Made by a program: the position numbers and the translations under genes. From an uncultured Prevotellaceae bacterium (lineage in GTDB: Bacteria > Bacteroidota > Bacteroidia > Bacteroidales > Bacteroidaceae), in the NCBI GenBank assembly GCA_947176535.1, contig CAMWQU010000001.1:118964-182963 (forward strand): a DNA stretch of 64,000 bases, given 5' to 3'. Positions 42,179 to 50,629 of this stretch are shown here, in pieces. Below the pieces are notes generated by a model. The model was not told the origin of the DNA. It did not search any database and saw only the letters and a list, made by a program, of their open reading frames with translations. The number at the start of each line of letters is the position of its first letter. Position 1 is the stretch's first letter.

Positions 42179-44151
42179 ATAATATCCAAGCTACAACCAG
42201 CCCCTTCCCCTACACCGACATCCGATTTGCCGACATACAGATGTTGCGCTATCGGGTGCCGGAGTTCGAGAGTCTGTCGATCCGTCAGAAGAAGCTCATC
42301 TACTTTCTAAGCGAGGCCGCCATTGCCGGACGTGATATTCTTTGGGATCAGAATTGCAGGTACAACCTCCCCATCCGCCGGATGCTGGAGGCGGTATATC
42401 GGAACCTGAGTGAAAACGATGAGGAAAACGAGAACGAACGTTCTGCTTTTCTCGACTATCTGCGCCGCGTATGGTTTGCCAACGGCATACATCACCACTA
42501 CTCGATGGATAAGTTCCGCCCGGGATTCAGCGAAGAGTTTCTTCGTGCAGCTTTGCAGCGCATCAACTACCCTATCGACGAAACGCTTATCCGGGTCATA
42601 TTCGACCCTGAACTACTGCCCAAGCGGGTGAATCTGACGGACGGAGAAGATTTGCTCCGGACATCCGCCATGAACTACTACGCACCCGACATCACACAGA
42701 AAGAAGCCGAGGCTTTCTATGCCGACATGAAGGCCGCCCATCCGGAAGAGCATCAGCCCCCCATGTTCGGCATGAACAGCCGGTTGGAGCGGAACGAAGA
42801 GGGAGGTCTGCAGGAAAGGGTGTGGAAAAGCGGCGGCATGTACGGTAGTCTTATCGACATCATCATCAACCGACTGGAGAAAGCCTGCGAAGTGGCCGAG
42901 AACGAGGAGCAACGTGGCGTCATATCCGCATTGATTGATTTTTATCGCACGGGCGACCTGCTCACTTTCGACCGATACAGCATCCTATGGGTCAAGCAGA
43001 CGGAAGGAGACATTGACTTCACCAACGGCTTCATCGAGACCTACGGAGACCCGCTCGGCCTGAAAGCCTCGTGGGAGGGATATGTCAATCTGAAAGACCA
43101 CGAGGCCTCTGAACGCACACGCAAATTGAGCGAAAACGCCCAGTGGTTTGAGGACAACAGTCCCATTGCCCCCCGGTTCAGGAAAACGGAATGCCGGGGC
43201 ATCAGTGCAAAGGTTGTCAATGTGGCCATGCTCGGAGGCGACCTGTACCCTGCCAGTGCCATCGGCATCAATCTCCCCAACAGCAACTGGATACGGCAGG
43301 AGCACGGCAGCAAAAGCGTCACCTTAGGCAACCTGACCGAAGCCTATGCGCAAGCTGCCAAGGGAAACGGCTTCTACGAAGAGTTTATCATTCCCGATGA
43401 GACTTCTTTCGACATCCGTACTGCCCCTTTCAGTCTCCTTGACGACCTCCACACCGACCTGCACGAATGCCTCGGACACGGCAGCGGCCGACTGTTGCCG
43501 GGAGTAGACCCTGACGGACTCGGCCCTTACGGCAGCACCATCGAGGAAGCGCGGGCCGACCTCTTTGCACTCTACTACATCGCCGATGCCAAGATGCAGG
43601 AATTGGGACTGGTACCCGATGCCGAGGCTTTCCACTGCCAGTATTACACCTACATGATGAACGGGTTACTCACCCAGCTCATACGCATCGAACCCGGACA
43701 GCAGATAGAGGAAGCCCACATGCGCAACCGCGCCCTCATCGCCCGATGGCTGCTAAAATACAGCGGAGCCATGGAACTAAAAAGGCTCCGCAACGCAACC
43801 GACGGAGCAGATAAGACGTATCTGAAAATCACCTCTTACCCTGCCCTGCGTCAGGCCATTGGCCGTCTGCTGGCCGAAGTACAGCGCATCAAGAGCGAGG
43901 GAGACCTCGCAGCAGCCCGCCAATTAGTGGAGGAATACGGAGTAAAAGTGGATGCGACGCTCCACCGGGAGATGCTGGAACGGTACAAGAAACTCGGCCT
44001 CGCTCCCTACAAGGGCTTCATCAATCCACACCTCATCCCCGTCTGCGATGCCGACGGGCAAATCACCGACATTAAAATACAATACGACGAATCCTATGAC
44101 CGGCAAATGCTCCGCTATGGAAGATATTACGAACAAGCTACGACAGATTAA
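42175..44151 (+). CDS. Dipeptidyl-peptidase III family metallopeptidase (M49)
   Basis: A 658-residue protein beginning at a GTG that shares bases with the upstream TGA (GTGA). The zinc motif HECLGH is at residues 430-435, the HExxGH form specific to M49, and EEARADLFALYYIAD supplies the third ligand Glu region. No signal peptide is apparent, so it is probably cytosolic, in contrast to many Bacteroidota paralogues that are secreted. It releases dipeptides from peptide N-termini. Its 3-prime end overlaps the AlkD-like gene by 35 bases. Confidence 0.9.
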   Translation: MNNIQATTSPFPYTDIRFADIQMLRYRVPEFESLSIRQKKLIYFLSEAAIAGRDILWDQNCRYNLPIRRMLEAVYRNLSENDEENENERSAFLDYLRRVWFANGIHHHYSMDKFRPGFSEEFLRAALQRINYPIDETLIRVIFDPELLPKRVNLTDGEDLLRTSAMNYYAPDITQKEAEAFYADMKAAHPEEHQPPMFGMNSRLERNEEGGLQERVWKSGGMYGSLIDIIINRLEKACEVAENEEQRGVISALIDFYRTGDLLTFDRYSILWVKQTEGDIDFTNGFIETYGDPLGLKASWEGYVNLKDHEASERTRKLSENAQWFEDNSPIAPRFRKTECRGISAKVVNVAMLGGDLYPASAIGINLPNSNWIRQEHGSKSVTLGNLTEAYAQAAKGNGFYEEFIIPDETSFDIRTAPFSLLDDLHTDLHECLGHGSGRLLPGVDPDGLGPYGSTIEEARADLFALYYIADAKMQELGLVPDAEAFHCQYYTYMMNGLLTQLIRIEPGQQIEEAHMRNRALIARWLLKYSGAMELKRLRNATDGADKTYLKITSYPALRQAIGRLLAEVQRIKSEGDLAAARQLVEEYGVKVDATLHREMLERYKKLGLAPYKGFINPHLIPVCDADGQITDIKIQYDESYDRQMLRYGRYYEQATTD

Positions 44152-44668
44152 GCAGGACTTCCGCGCCCACATGAACGGCGTGGCCTCACAACGGATGCGG
44201 GAAAGCGGCCTCAGCTACCATGTTATCTTCGGCATCGAGCTCCCCCGCCTTCAGCAAATTGCGGCGGACTATGCGCCCGACCACCAACTGGCTCAGCAAC
44301 TCTGGCTTGAGAACGTGCGCGAAAGCAAGATTATGGCCGCCATACTCATGCCCACCGACCGTTTCTCCCCCGACCTCGCCGACCTCTGGGTCAGTCAGAT
44401 TCCGAACGCCGAGATAGCCCAGACCACCACCCTACTGCTCTTTTCCCGTCTGTCCTATGCCCCGGAACTGGTGTTCCAGTGGATGGCCGACAGCCGGGAT
44501 ATGCTGCAACTCTGCGGCCTGCTGCTCACCACACGCCTACTCATGTCAGGATGTGAGTTCAGCGAACGCAGTACGCAGGAAATCACCGACCAGGCCCATT
44601 CCCTCTGCGCAAGCACCAATCTGCACGTGAGACGCGCGGCCAACAATCTGCTCCTGCGCTTACCATAA
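44117..44668 (+). CDS. AlkD-like HEAT-repeat protein (DNA alkylation repair family)
   Basis: A 183-residue alpha-helical protein starting MEDITNKLRQIKQDFRAHMNG. MRESGLSYHVIFGIELPRLQQIA resembles the AlkD/YhaZ entry helix, followed by HEAT-like pairs (ENVRESKIMAAILM, HVRRAANNLLLRLP). Family members bind alkylated DNA bases. At 183 residues it is shorter than AlkD (about 230) and the catalytic Trp/Asp set is not clearly identified, so activity is uncertain. It overlaps the end of the DPP III gene in another frame; longer 5-prime forms would lie inside that gene. Confidence 0.75.
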   Translation: MEDITNKLRQIKQDFRAHMNGVASQRMRESGLSYHVIFGIELPRLQQIAADYAPDHQLAQQLWLENVRESKIMAAILMPTDRFSPDLADLWVSQIPNAEIAQTTTLLLFSRLSYAPELVFQWMADSRDMLQLCGLLLTTRLLMSGCEFSERSTQEITDQAHSLCASTNLHVRRAANNLLLRLP

Positions 44669-44685
44669 CCGAATAACACAAAGAC

Positions 44686-45372
44686 ATGACACTACTTGAA
44701 GCCATACAGGCAAGACACAGCGTGCGACACTACGTCAGCAAGCCCCTCACGGAAGACATCGTCAAGGCCGTGCAAGAGAAGATTGAAGAATACAACCGCA
44801 AGGGCAATCTCCACATCCAACTGGTACTCAATGAGCGAAAAGGATTCAGCGGCATGATGGCCTACGGTTCGTTTTCCGGAGTAGAGAACTACCTCGTAAT
44901 GGCAGGCGAAAAAGCAGACGACCTCGACGAACGCGTCGGCTATTACGGCGAACAGCTCGTCCTCCTTGCCCAGCAACTCGGACTGGGCACCTGCTGGGCC
45001 GGCCTCTCGTATCGCAAGGTCAAAGGTACCTATAATCTTGTGCCGGGCGAGAAAATAGCCTGTATGATTTCATTAGGCTATCCCAACGACCCGGGAAGAA
45101 ACATAAAGCGAAAGTCTGTTGAGGCGGTCAGCAATGTCAGCGACAGCACGCCCGCATGGTTCCGGGCCGGTGTGGAAGCGGCTCTCCTTGCTCCCACGGC
45201 TGTCAATCAACAGAAGTTCTCGTTTGAATACATCGCCCCGCAGGGCGACGGCATCAGCCGCGTGAAGGCCGACAGAGGCTTCTCGCTCATCGGCTACACA
45301 AAAATGGACTTGGGCATTGCCAAACTGCACTTTGAAATCGGAGCCGGAAAAGAGAACTTTGAATGGGCATGA
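44686..45372 (+). CDS. Nitroreductase family protein (tandem-half, TM1586-like)
   Basis: A 228-residue protein. IQARHSVRHYVSKPL at the N-terminus is the FMN-contact segment of nitroreductases, and YGEQLVLLAQQLGLGTCWAGLSY the conserved helix and turn. In the second half, STPAWFRAGVEAALLAPTAVNQQKF is a diverged copy of the usual N-terminal cofactor region. This arrangement is seen in the TM1586-type nitroreductases. FMN-dependent reduction is likely; the substrate is unknown. The next gene overlaps its stop by 4 bases. Confidence 0.85.
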   Translation: MTLLEAIQARHSVRHYVSKPLTEDIVKAVQEKIEEYNRKGNLHIQLVLNERKGFSGMMAYGSFSGVENYLVMAGEKADDLDERVGYYGEQLVLLAQQLGLGTCWAGLSYRKVKGTYNLVPGEKIACMISLGYPNDPGRNIKRKSVEAVSNVSDSTPAWFRAGVEAALLAPTAVNQQKFSFEYIAPQGDGISRVKADRGFSLIGYTKMDLGIAKLHFEIGAGKENFEWA

Positions 45373-45887
45373 TTACAGCGGAACGGCTGCGGGGCGTATA
45401 TGACAAGGAGAAAGTCTCAGCCATATACAACGAGGTGCGGGCAGAAAAAGATTTTGCCGGTTTCTGCCGACAGTTTCTATACTGCGAAGACGCTCTGGTC
45501 ACCCGAAATGCCCTGTGGGTGCTGACAAAAGCCACGACGGCCGAGATAAGCCAACTACAGCCCATGCGCGACGAACTGATAGACGTTGTCCTGACAACCG
45601 GAAACACCTCTGTACGAAGACTATTCCTCAATATCATAGAGCGGCTAAAGATGACAAAAGAGGAACTGCGGGCCGACTTTCTTGACTTCTGCCTCGAACG
45701 CATGACAGCCGTCAAGGAATATCCCGGCATCCAGTCGCTCTGCATGAAAATGGCATTCCGCATCTGCAAATTCTATCCGGAGCTCACGGACGAGTTCCGG
45801 CGCACGCTTGATGCAATGGAAACGAGCTACTACAAACCGGCTGTAAGGAGCGTAAGAAGCAGGATTCTGAACGGTAAAATCAAATAG
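45369..45887 (+). CDS. HEAT-like alpha-helical protein of unknown function
   Basis: A 172-residue protein from ATG 45369 (ATGA overlap with the nitroreductase stop); Met 45363 is an alternative. It is all helical: KDFAGFCRQFLYCEDALVTRNALWVLTKA and GNTSVRRLFLNIIERL look like HEAT-type helix pairs, and the C-terminus is basic (SVRSRILNGKIK). No catalytic motif is visible. It resembles small Bacteroidota HEAT-like hypothetical proteins; the neighbouring AlkD-like gene is also a HEAT protein. Confidence 0.75.
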   Translation: MITAERLRGVYDKEKVSAIYNEVRAEKDFAGFCRQFLYCEDALVTRNALWVLTKATTAEISQLQPMRDELIDVVLTTGNTSVRRLFLNIIERLKMTKEELRADFLDFCLERMTAVKEYPGIQSLCMKMAFRICKFYPELTDEFRRTLDAMETSYYKPAVRSVRSRILNGKIK

Positions 45888-45889
45888 AT

Positions 45890-46243
45890 ATGGACATCGA
45901 ACAAGTAAGAGAATGCGCATTGTCCCTCTTCGGCGTGACCGAGGATATGCCCTTTGGCGACGACTTCGTCACGTTCCGCATTGAGGGCAAGATTTTCGTA
46001 TGCCTCTGTCTGGGTGCTGACCATCCGTGGTTTGCCCTGAAACTGCCTCCCGACAGAAACGAGGAACTAAGAGCGCAGTATGACGGCATCACTCCCGCCT
46101 GGCACTGGAACAAAAGACATTGGAGCGATATTCACTACGGGCAGTTCGAGAGCGAGCAGGTAGCGGAATGGATAAAGGAAGCTTACGACCTCGTCCTCTC
46201 CAAGCTCCCAAAATCCGTAAGAATCAACTACCCATCTGCATAA
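45890..46243 (+). CDS. MmcQ/YjbR family protein
   Basis: A 117-residue protein of the MmcQ/YjbR fold, recognised from the N-terminal helix RECALSLFGVTEDMPFGDDFVTFRI, KIFVCLCLG, FALKLPPDRNEELRAQYDGI and the late WSDIHYG. The family has a CyaY-like alpha/beta fold often annotated as DNA binding; its role is not established. It begins 2 bases after the preceding stop. Confidence 0.9.
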   Translation: MDIEQVRECALSLFGVTEDMPFGDDFVTFRIEGKIFVCLCLGADHPWFALKLPPDRNEELRAQYDGITPAWHWNKRHWSDIHYGQFESEQVAEWIKEAYDLVLSKLPKSVRINYPSA

Positions 46244-46249
46244 AGAAGT

Positions 46250-47134
46250 ATGACACGTCAGCAACGGATATACAGAGTGACCCTCATGGGCAGTGTGGTG
46301 AACATCGTATTGCTTACCGGAAAGTTCATCGCAGGAATACTGGGAAATTCCGCAGCAATGATAGCGGACGCCGTACACTCGCTAAGCGATTTTCTCACCG
46401 ACATCGTGGTGCTTGTGTTTGTCCGGCTGAGCAACAAGCCCGCCGACTGCGACCACGACTACGGGCATGGCAAATACGAAACCATTGCAACGTCCGTCAT
46501 AGGAATCGCACTGGCCGTTGTCGGCGTCATGCTCGGATGGAACGGAACAGAGAAGATTATCTCCTTCTTCGCGGGCGAGCCTCAACAGGCACCGGAGGTG
46601 ATTGCGCTTGTGGCGGCCTTGGTAAGCATCACATCAAAGGAATGGGTGTACCGCATCACCCGCCGCGTAGCGGACGAGACCAATTCCCAGGCCCTTGAGG
46701 CCAACGCATGGCACCACCGCAGCGATGCACTCTCCTCTGTCGGCACGGCACTCGGCATAGGCGGTGCCATCCTGCTCGGCGGACAGTGGGCGGTACTCGA
46801 TGCCGTAGCGGCCGTAATCGTGAGCGTGATGATTATACAGACGGCGGCGCGACTGCTCCGGCAAGCCTCCGGAGAACTCCTTGAGGAGAGTCTCCCGAAA
46901 GAAACGGAAGACCGGATAACCGGAGTCGTGTGCCGGGACAAGGCCGTGCGGGACGTTCATAACCTGCACACCCGAAAAATCGGCAGCAACATTGCCATCG
47001 AAATGCACCTCCGCCTGCCCGGAGAGCTAACGCTCACGGAGGCGCACCACCACGCTTCGGCAATAGAACAGGCCCTGCGCGAGGAGTTCGGGACTGCCAC
47101 ACACATCATGCTGCACATGGAGCCGATTAAATGA
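46250..47134 (+). CDS. Cation diffusion facilitator family transporter
   Basis: A 294-residue inner-membrane protein with six hydrophobic segments. The metal-site motifs are HSLSD (residues about 43-47, with D39 upstream) and HHRSD (about 162-166). The cytosolic C-terminal domain has VHNLHTRKIGSNIAIEMHLRL and ends near HIMLHMEP. CDF proteins export divalent metals such as Zn2+, Fe2+ or Mn2+ in exchange for protons. It ends the plus-strand cluster starting at 38948 and is followed by a family C array. Confidence 0.93.
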   Translation: MTRQQRIYRVTLMGSVVNIVLLTGKFIAGILGNSAAMIADAVHSLSDFLTDIVVLVFVRLSNKPADCDHDYGHGKYETIATSVIGIALAVVGVMLGWNGTEKIISFFAGEPQQAPEVIALVAALVSITSKEWVYRITRRVADETNSQALEANAWHHRSDALSSVGTALGIGGAILLGGQWAVLDAVAAVIVSVMIIQTAARLLRQASGELLEESLPKETEDRITGVVCRDKAVRDVHNLHTRKIGSNIAIEMHLRLPGELTLTEAHHHASAIEQALREEFGTATHIMLHMEPIK

Positions 47135-47154
47135 CACAAGCCATGCCCAAAACC

Positions 47155-47232
47155 GTCCCCCCGAGGACGGGCCTCAGACAATAGCAGGATTGAGCTCCGA
47201 CAATAGCGGGACCGAAGCCCGGCCTCCTACCC
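47155..47232. repeat. Family C palindromic-unit array, copy 2
   Basis: Starts CCCCCCGAGGACGGG and contains three units of about 22 bases ending CAATA or CCTCC, with internal GGA...TCC dyads. Consensus orientation is opposite to that at 33292, but relative to the upstream gene the orientation is the same. It is followed by CCCCCCTTTTT. It starts 21 bases after the CDF stop. Confidence 0.8.
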
Positions 47233-47411
47233 CCCTTTTTCGACAGACCATGAGCAAGACCTCAGGCTACCGCAGAATTGTTGCGGAGAGTGTTGGAAAA
47301 CACAGACAAAAGCATTAACTTTGTGGTCGGACAACAGCCGTCGGCGGGCCACGCCACAAGGCGAGGCGGTGCTGACGAGCAAGTAAAACCATTTAACCTC
47401 CCTTAATGACT

Positions 47412-49850
47412 ATGAAAAGATTTGTATTCGCTCTCGTATTCCTCTGCGGTCTGACAGCCGGACGGGCACAGCAGACAACGGACAGAGGATTCACACACCC
47501 GGGCGGTCTGCACACGCAGGCGGACTTCGACCGCATCAAGCAACAACTGGCCGACGGCCATCCGAAAGTCACGGCGGCCTACGAGGTGCTGAAAAAGGCC
47601 GCGTATGCCCAAAGCACGGCAGCCACCTACCCTGCGGAGTCCATCGTGAGAGGCGGTTCCGGAGAGAACTACATCAATGCGGCACGCGGCGCGACCATCG
47701 CCTACCAGAATGCGCTGAGATGGAAAATCGAGGGCAACGAGGCATGCGCCCGACATGCAGTGTCTGTGCTCATGGCATGGTGCAACACGACCAAATACGT
47801 AACCGGCACAAGCGACCAATGTCTGGCACGCGGTCTCTACGGCTACGAGTTTGCACAGGCGGCCGAGCTTATGCGAGACTACGAGGGCTGGGCGACCGAG
47901 GACTTCCAACGCTTCCAACGCTGGATGCTCGACGTATGGTATCCGGGCTGCATCCATTTCCTCCGCAACCGCAACGGCACGTGGGAGAACACGGGCAAAT
48001 GGTGGCAGGCACCGGGACACTACTGGTCGAACTGGGGATTGTGCAACGCCCTCGCGGTCATCAGCATCGGCATTCTCTGCGACGACGTGTTCATCTACAA
48101 TCAAGGCATGTCGTTCATCAAATACGACCAGTGCGGAACATTCACCGACCCTCGCACCGCCAATCCGATTCTCAATGACGGACTTACCGAGTTCTGGGGC
48201 AATCTCATCGTCACCACCGCCGAGTGGGAGAAAGAGACCGGTGCCTACGGCAAGGTGGGACAGATGAACGAAAGCGGACGTGACACGGGACATGCCGCCA
48301 TGGCCCTCGGACTGGCCGTGGACATCGCCCACACGGCATGGAACCAGGGGGACGACCTCTTCGCCTACATGAACCACCGGCTGGCGGCAGGCATAGAGTA
48401 CATTGCGGCTCAGTGTCAGGAAGTGCCCGACCTCCCGTGGACGAATTATCACTACGCGAACAACGGATATTACTACACGGACTCACGCGCATGGCTCATG
48501 ACAGGGCCTGCCCTCGGGGCGCAGATACGCGCCTACTGGGGTACCGTCATCGGGCACTACGAGGGTATCAAGGGCGTAAAGATGCCTTTCTCCGAATGGG
48601 CCTACTCGGAAATGGGCATTGACGGCGGCGGAATCGGCGGGACAAGCGGCGGCTATGACCACCTCGGCTATTCCGTGCTCATGAACACGTATGGCGACGA
48701 GGACTTCTACCTCAACCCCACTCCGCCGGTTGAACTGCAACCCCAGATACAATACAACGGCAAGACCATCGACCACAACGAACTGGGAGGACTGACCAAC
48801 ACATTCACAACAACCGCTGTGAACAACCGCGCCGTGGCACCGGGCACGCAGCTCACCCTCATTCCCCGCCTGCCGGAGAACGAAGAGAACACGGGACTGT
48901 GGCAGTGGAACACGGGAGAGACGACGCAACAGATAACGGTGACGGCCGACCGCTCGTTCATCTACCGCGTGACATACACCGCCGCCAACGGCACAATTTC
49001 TACTCTATGCTTCCCGATAGCCGTATTGGGCGACACACACGACACGCAGGTCACCACGACCGTATCGTCCGGAAGCGTGACGGCGGAGGACTCCATCATC
49101 GTAGTCAAGAAAGGCGCGTCTGTCACGCTCACGCTCAATGGCCTTGACGGCTACGGCAACTACGGATGGGAGAACAACAAGACGACCGCTTCCATCACGC
49201 TCACGAATGTGAAGGAAACGCAGAGCGTCAGCGGGTATTTCCAGAATCAAGGGGGCCGCAAGACGTGGCGCACGTTCACCATCTACGTCAATAGCCACGA
49301 GGCAGATGACAGCCGCATAGCAGACGACGGCAAGTACCGCATCCATCACGTCCCGTCCGACACGTACCTCACGAACGCAGGCGGCCACGCGGCTCTGCTT
49401 CCGCTGGACAACACGATGAGTGCGGAGCAGGCCTGGGAGCTCACTTTCGCCAAATCGGCGGCCAAATACTACCTCGTGTCGCTCAGCGACAACAAGGCCC
49501 TGAAAAACGACGGCACCATGTACAGCCTGAAGACGGGCGTAACGCAACACAACATCACGTTCGCTCAGGGCAGCGACCTTTGCATCTTCAGCGACAAGAA
49601 CGGGAAATATTGGTTTGTGGACAGCGATGCCAATCTCTCGTTCAATCAGTGCCCCTATCTTTATGATTTCCCTTTCGAGCTTGTTCCTTACACCGAAGGG
49701 GGCACCTCCGTGTCAGGCCCGACGGCGACAGGCAACGGTACAGTCAGATATACGTCCGTAAACGGCCTAACTACAACAGAGCCGACTAAAGGCATCGCGA
49801 TTGCACAGCAGGAGGACGGAAGCGTCCGGAAGGTGATCGTGAGGAAGTAA
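47412..49850 (+). CDS. Secreted alginate lyase family protein with C-terminal accessory domains
   Basis: An 812-residue protein (Met 47412; Met 47406 is equally possible) with a signal peptide ending near AGRAQ. Residues about 30-430 form an alginate-lyase-type alpha/alpha barrel: GGLHTQADFDRIKQQLADG, RNGTWENTGKWW, GHYWSNWGLCN and the motif MNESGRDTGHAAMALGLAVD shared with the fusion enzyme at 33393. Beta-rich modules follow (about 450-630), then a ricin-like segment (KYRIHHVPSDTYLTNAGGHA) and a short C-terminal tail KGIAIAQQEDGSVRKVIVRK of a type common on secreted Prevotella proteins. The tail may be a T9SS-type signal; the substrate is unproven. Confidence 0.82.
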   Translation: MKRFVFALVFLCGLTAGRAQQTTDRGFTHPGGLHTQADFDRIKQQLADGHPKVTAAYEVLKKAAYAQSTAATYPAESIVRGGSGENYINAARGATIAYQNALRWKIEGNEACARHAVSVLMAWCNTTKYVTGTSDQCLARGLYGYEFAQAAELMRDYEGWATEDFQRFQRWMLDVWYPGCIHFLRNRNGTWENTGKWWQAPGHYWSNWGLCNALAVISIGILCDDVFIYNQGMSFIKYDQCGTFTDPRTANPILNDGLTEFWGNLIVTTAEWEKETGAYGKVGQMNESGRDTGHAAMALGLAVDIAHTAWNQGDDLFAYMNHRLAAGIEYIAAQCQEVPDLPWTNYHYANNGYYYTDSRAWLMTGPALGAQIRAYWGTVIGHYEGIKGVKMPFSEWAYSEMGIDGGGIGGTSGGYDHLGYSVLMNTYGDEDFYLNPTPPVELQPQIQYNGKTIDHNELGGLTNTFTTTAVNNRAVAPGTQLTLIPRLPENEENTGLWQWNTGETTQQITVTADRSFIYRVTYTAANGTISTLCFPIAVLGDTHDTQVTTTVSSGSVTAEDSIIVVKKGASVTLTLNGLDGYGNYGWENNKTTASITLTNVKETQSVSGYFQNQGGRKTWRTFTIYVNSHEADDSRIADDGKYRIHHVPSDTYLTNAGGHAALLPLDNTMSAEQAWELTFAKSAAKYYLVSLSDNKALKNDGTMYSLKTGVTQHNITFAQGSDLCIFSDKNGKYWFVDSDANLSFNQCPYLYDFPFELVPYTEGGTSVSGPTATGNGTVRYTSVNGLTTTEPTKGIAIAQQEDGSVRKVIVRK

Positions 49851-49869
49851 TCCGACGATGCTTTTCAGC

Positions 49870-49965
49870 CCCCCCGAGGACGGGTGTCAGTCCATAGCGG
49901 GACGGAGGCTCGACAATAGGAGGATTGAGCCCCGTCCATAGCGGGACCGAAACCCGACCTTACTA
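49870..49965. repeat. Family C palindromic-unit array, copy 3
   Basis: Four units of about 22 bases beginning CGAGGAC, GCGGGAC, GGAGGAT and GCGGGAC and ending CCATA, CAATA, CCATA and CCTTA. Internal dyads such as GGGAC...GTCC are present. Begins with the same CCCCCCGAGGACGGG as the copy at 47155. It starts 19 bases after the lyase stop and directly abuts the pnuT terminator from the other side. Confidence 0.88.
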
Positions 49966-49969
49966 AAGA

Positions 49970-50014
49970 CAATTTGCGCCTGCCGGAACAACATCGACCG
50001 ACAGGCGCAAATTG
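49970..50014 (-). terminator. Probable terminator after pnuT
   Basis: CAATTTGCGCCTG (49970-49982) and CAGGCGCAAATTG (50002-50014) form a perfect 13-bp stem with a 19-base loop; on the minus strand TCTTT follows. The T run is weak. Confidence 0.65.
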
Positions 50015-50037
50015 CTTTCTATTTTCGGAGTAAACAG

Positions 50038-50607
50038 CTATGCTTCCGGCAGCATCCGCAGCCACTTGCGATAGCCCAGCAGGGCGACAACGGTGTAAAG
50101 CCCATAGATGGCGGCCTTGAACGGGATTCCCTTGCGAATGTACAGCCAGCAGCAGACGAGGTCTACGACGAACCACAACAACCACTGCTCGGCAAACTTC
50201 CGGGCCAGGGTCCACAAGGCCACGATGGACAGTGCCGTCGTGAAAGCGTCTATCGTGGGCACCGTGCTGTCCGTGTACGTCACGAGGATGTAACGGATGC
50301 CCCACCAGAGGGCCCAAAAAGCCACCGTGACGGGCAGGATGAGGCGCACCCGAAAGTGCGAGACGGGCAGTTCACGCGCCTGTCCGCCCTTTCCCCACTT
50401 CCACACCGCAAATCCGTAGGCTGCAGCCAGACAGTAGTAACAGGCCATGCCGAAGTCGGCGTAAAGTCCGACACGGTAGTAGAGCACCATGTCCACGGCG
50501 GGCATAATGACACCGGCCAGCCACAACCATATCGAGGCCCGGTATTCCAGATAGAGATAGACAAGGCCTACAAGAAAGCCGATGAAGTCCAGCAGATGAA
50601 GGGTCAT
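50038..50607 (-). CDS. pnuT: PnuT-type thiamine transporter (PnuC family)
   Basis: A 189-residue inner-membrane protein with about seven hydrophobic segments. It has PnuC-family features: LVYLYLEYRASIWLWLAG in the first helices, YYCLAAAYGFAVWKWG, and the late QWLLWFVVDLVCCWLYIRKGI. PnuC proteins are facilitators for nicotinamide riboside; the PnuT branch carries thiamine. The thiamine assignment rests on context: it is 22 bases after a TonB-dependent receptor gene that is preceded by a TPP riboswitch. The thiamin pyrophosphokinase often found with such operons is absent. Confidence 0.85.
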   Translation of the reverse strand: MTLHLLDFIGFLVGLVYLYLEYRASIWLWLAGVIMPAVDMVLYYRVGLYADFGMACYYCLAAAYGFAVWKWGKGGQARELPVSHFRVRLILPVTVAFWALWWGIRYILVTYTDSTVPTIDAFTTALSIVALWTLARKFAEQWLLWFVVDLVCCWLYIRKGIPFKAAIYGLYTVVALLGYRKWLRMLPEA

Positions 50608-50629
50608 TCTTTTATGCTATTTGTTTACG

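Noticed and set aside
42175..44151. Secreted DPP III
   Set aside because: The N-terminus lacks a hydrophobic signal segment; the GTG start is fixed by overlap with the upstream stop, so a cytosolic enzyme is more likely.
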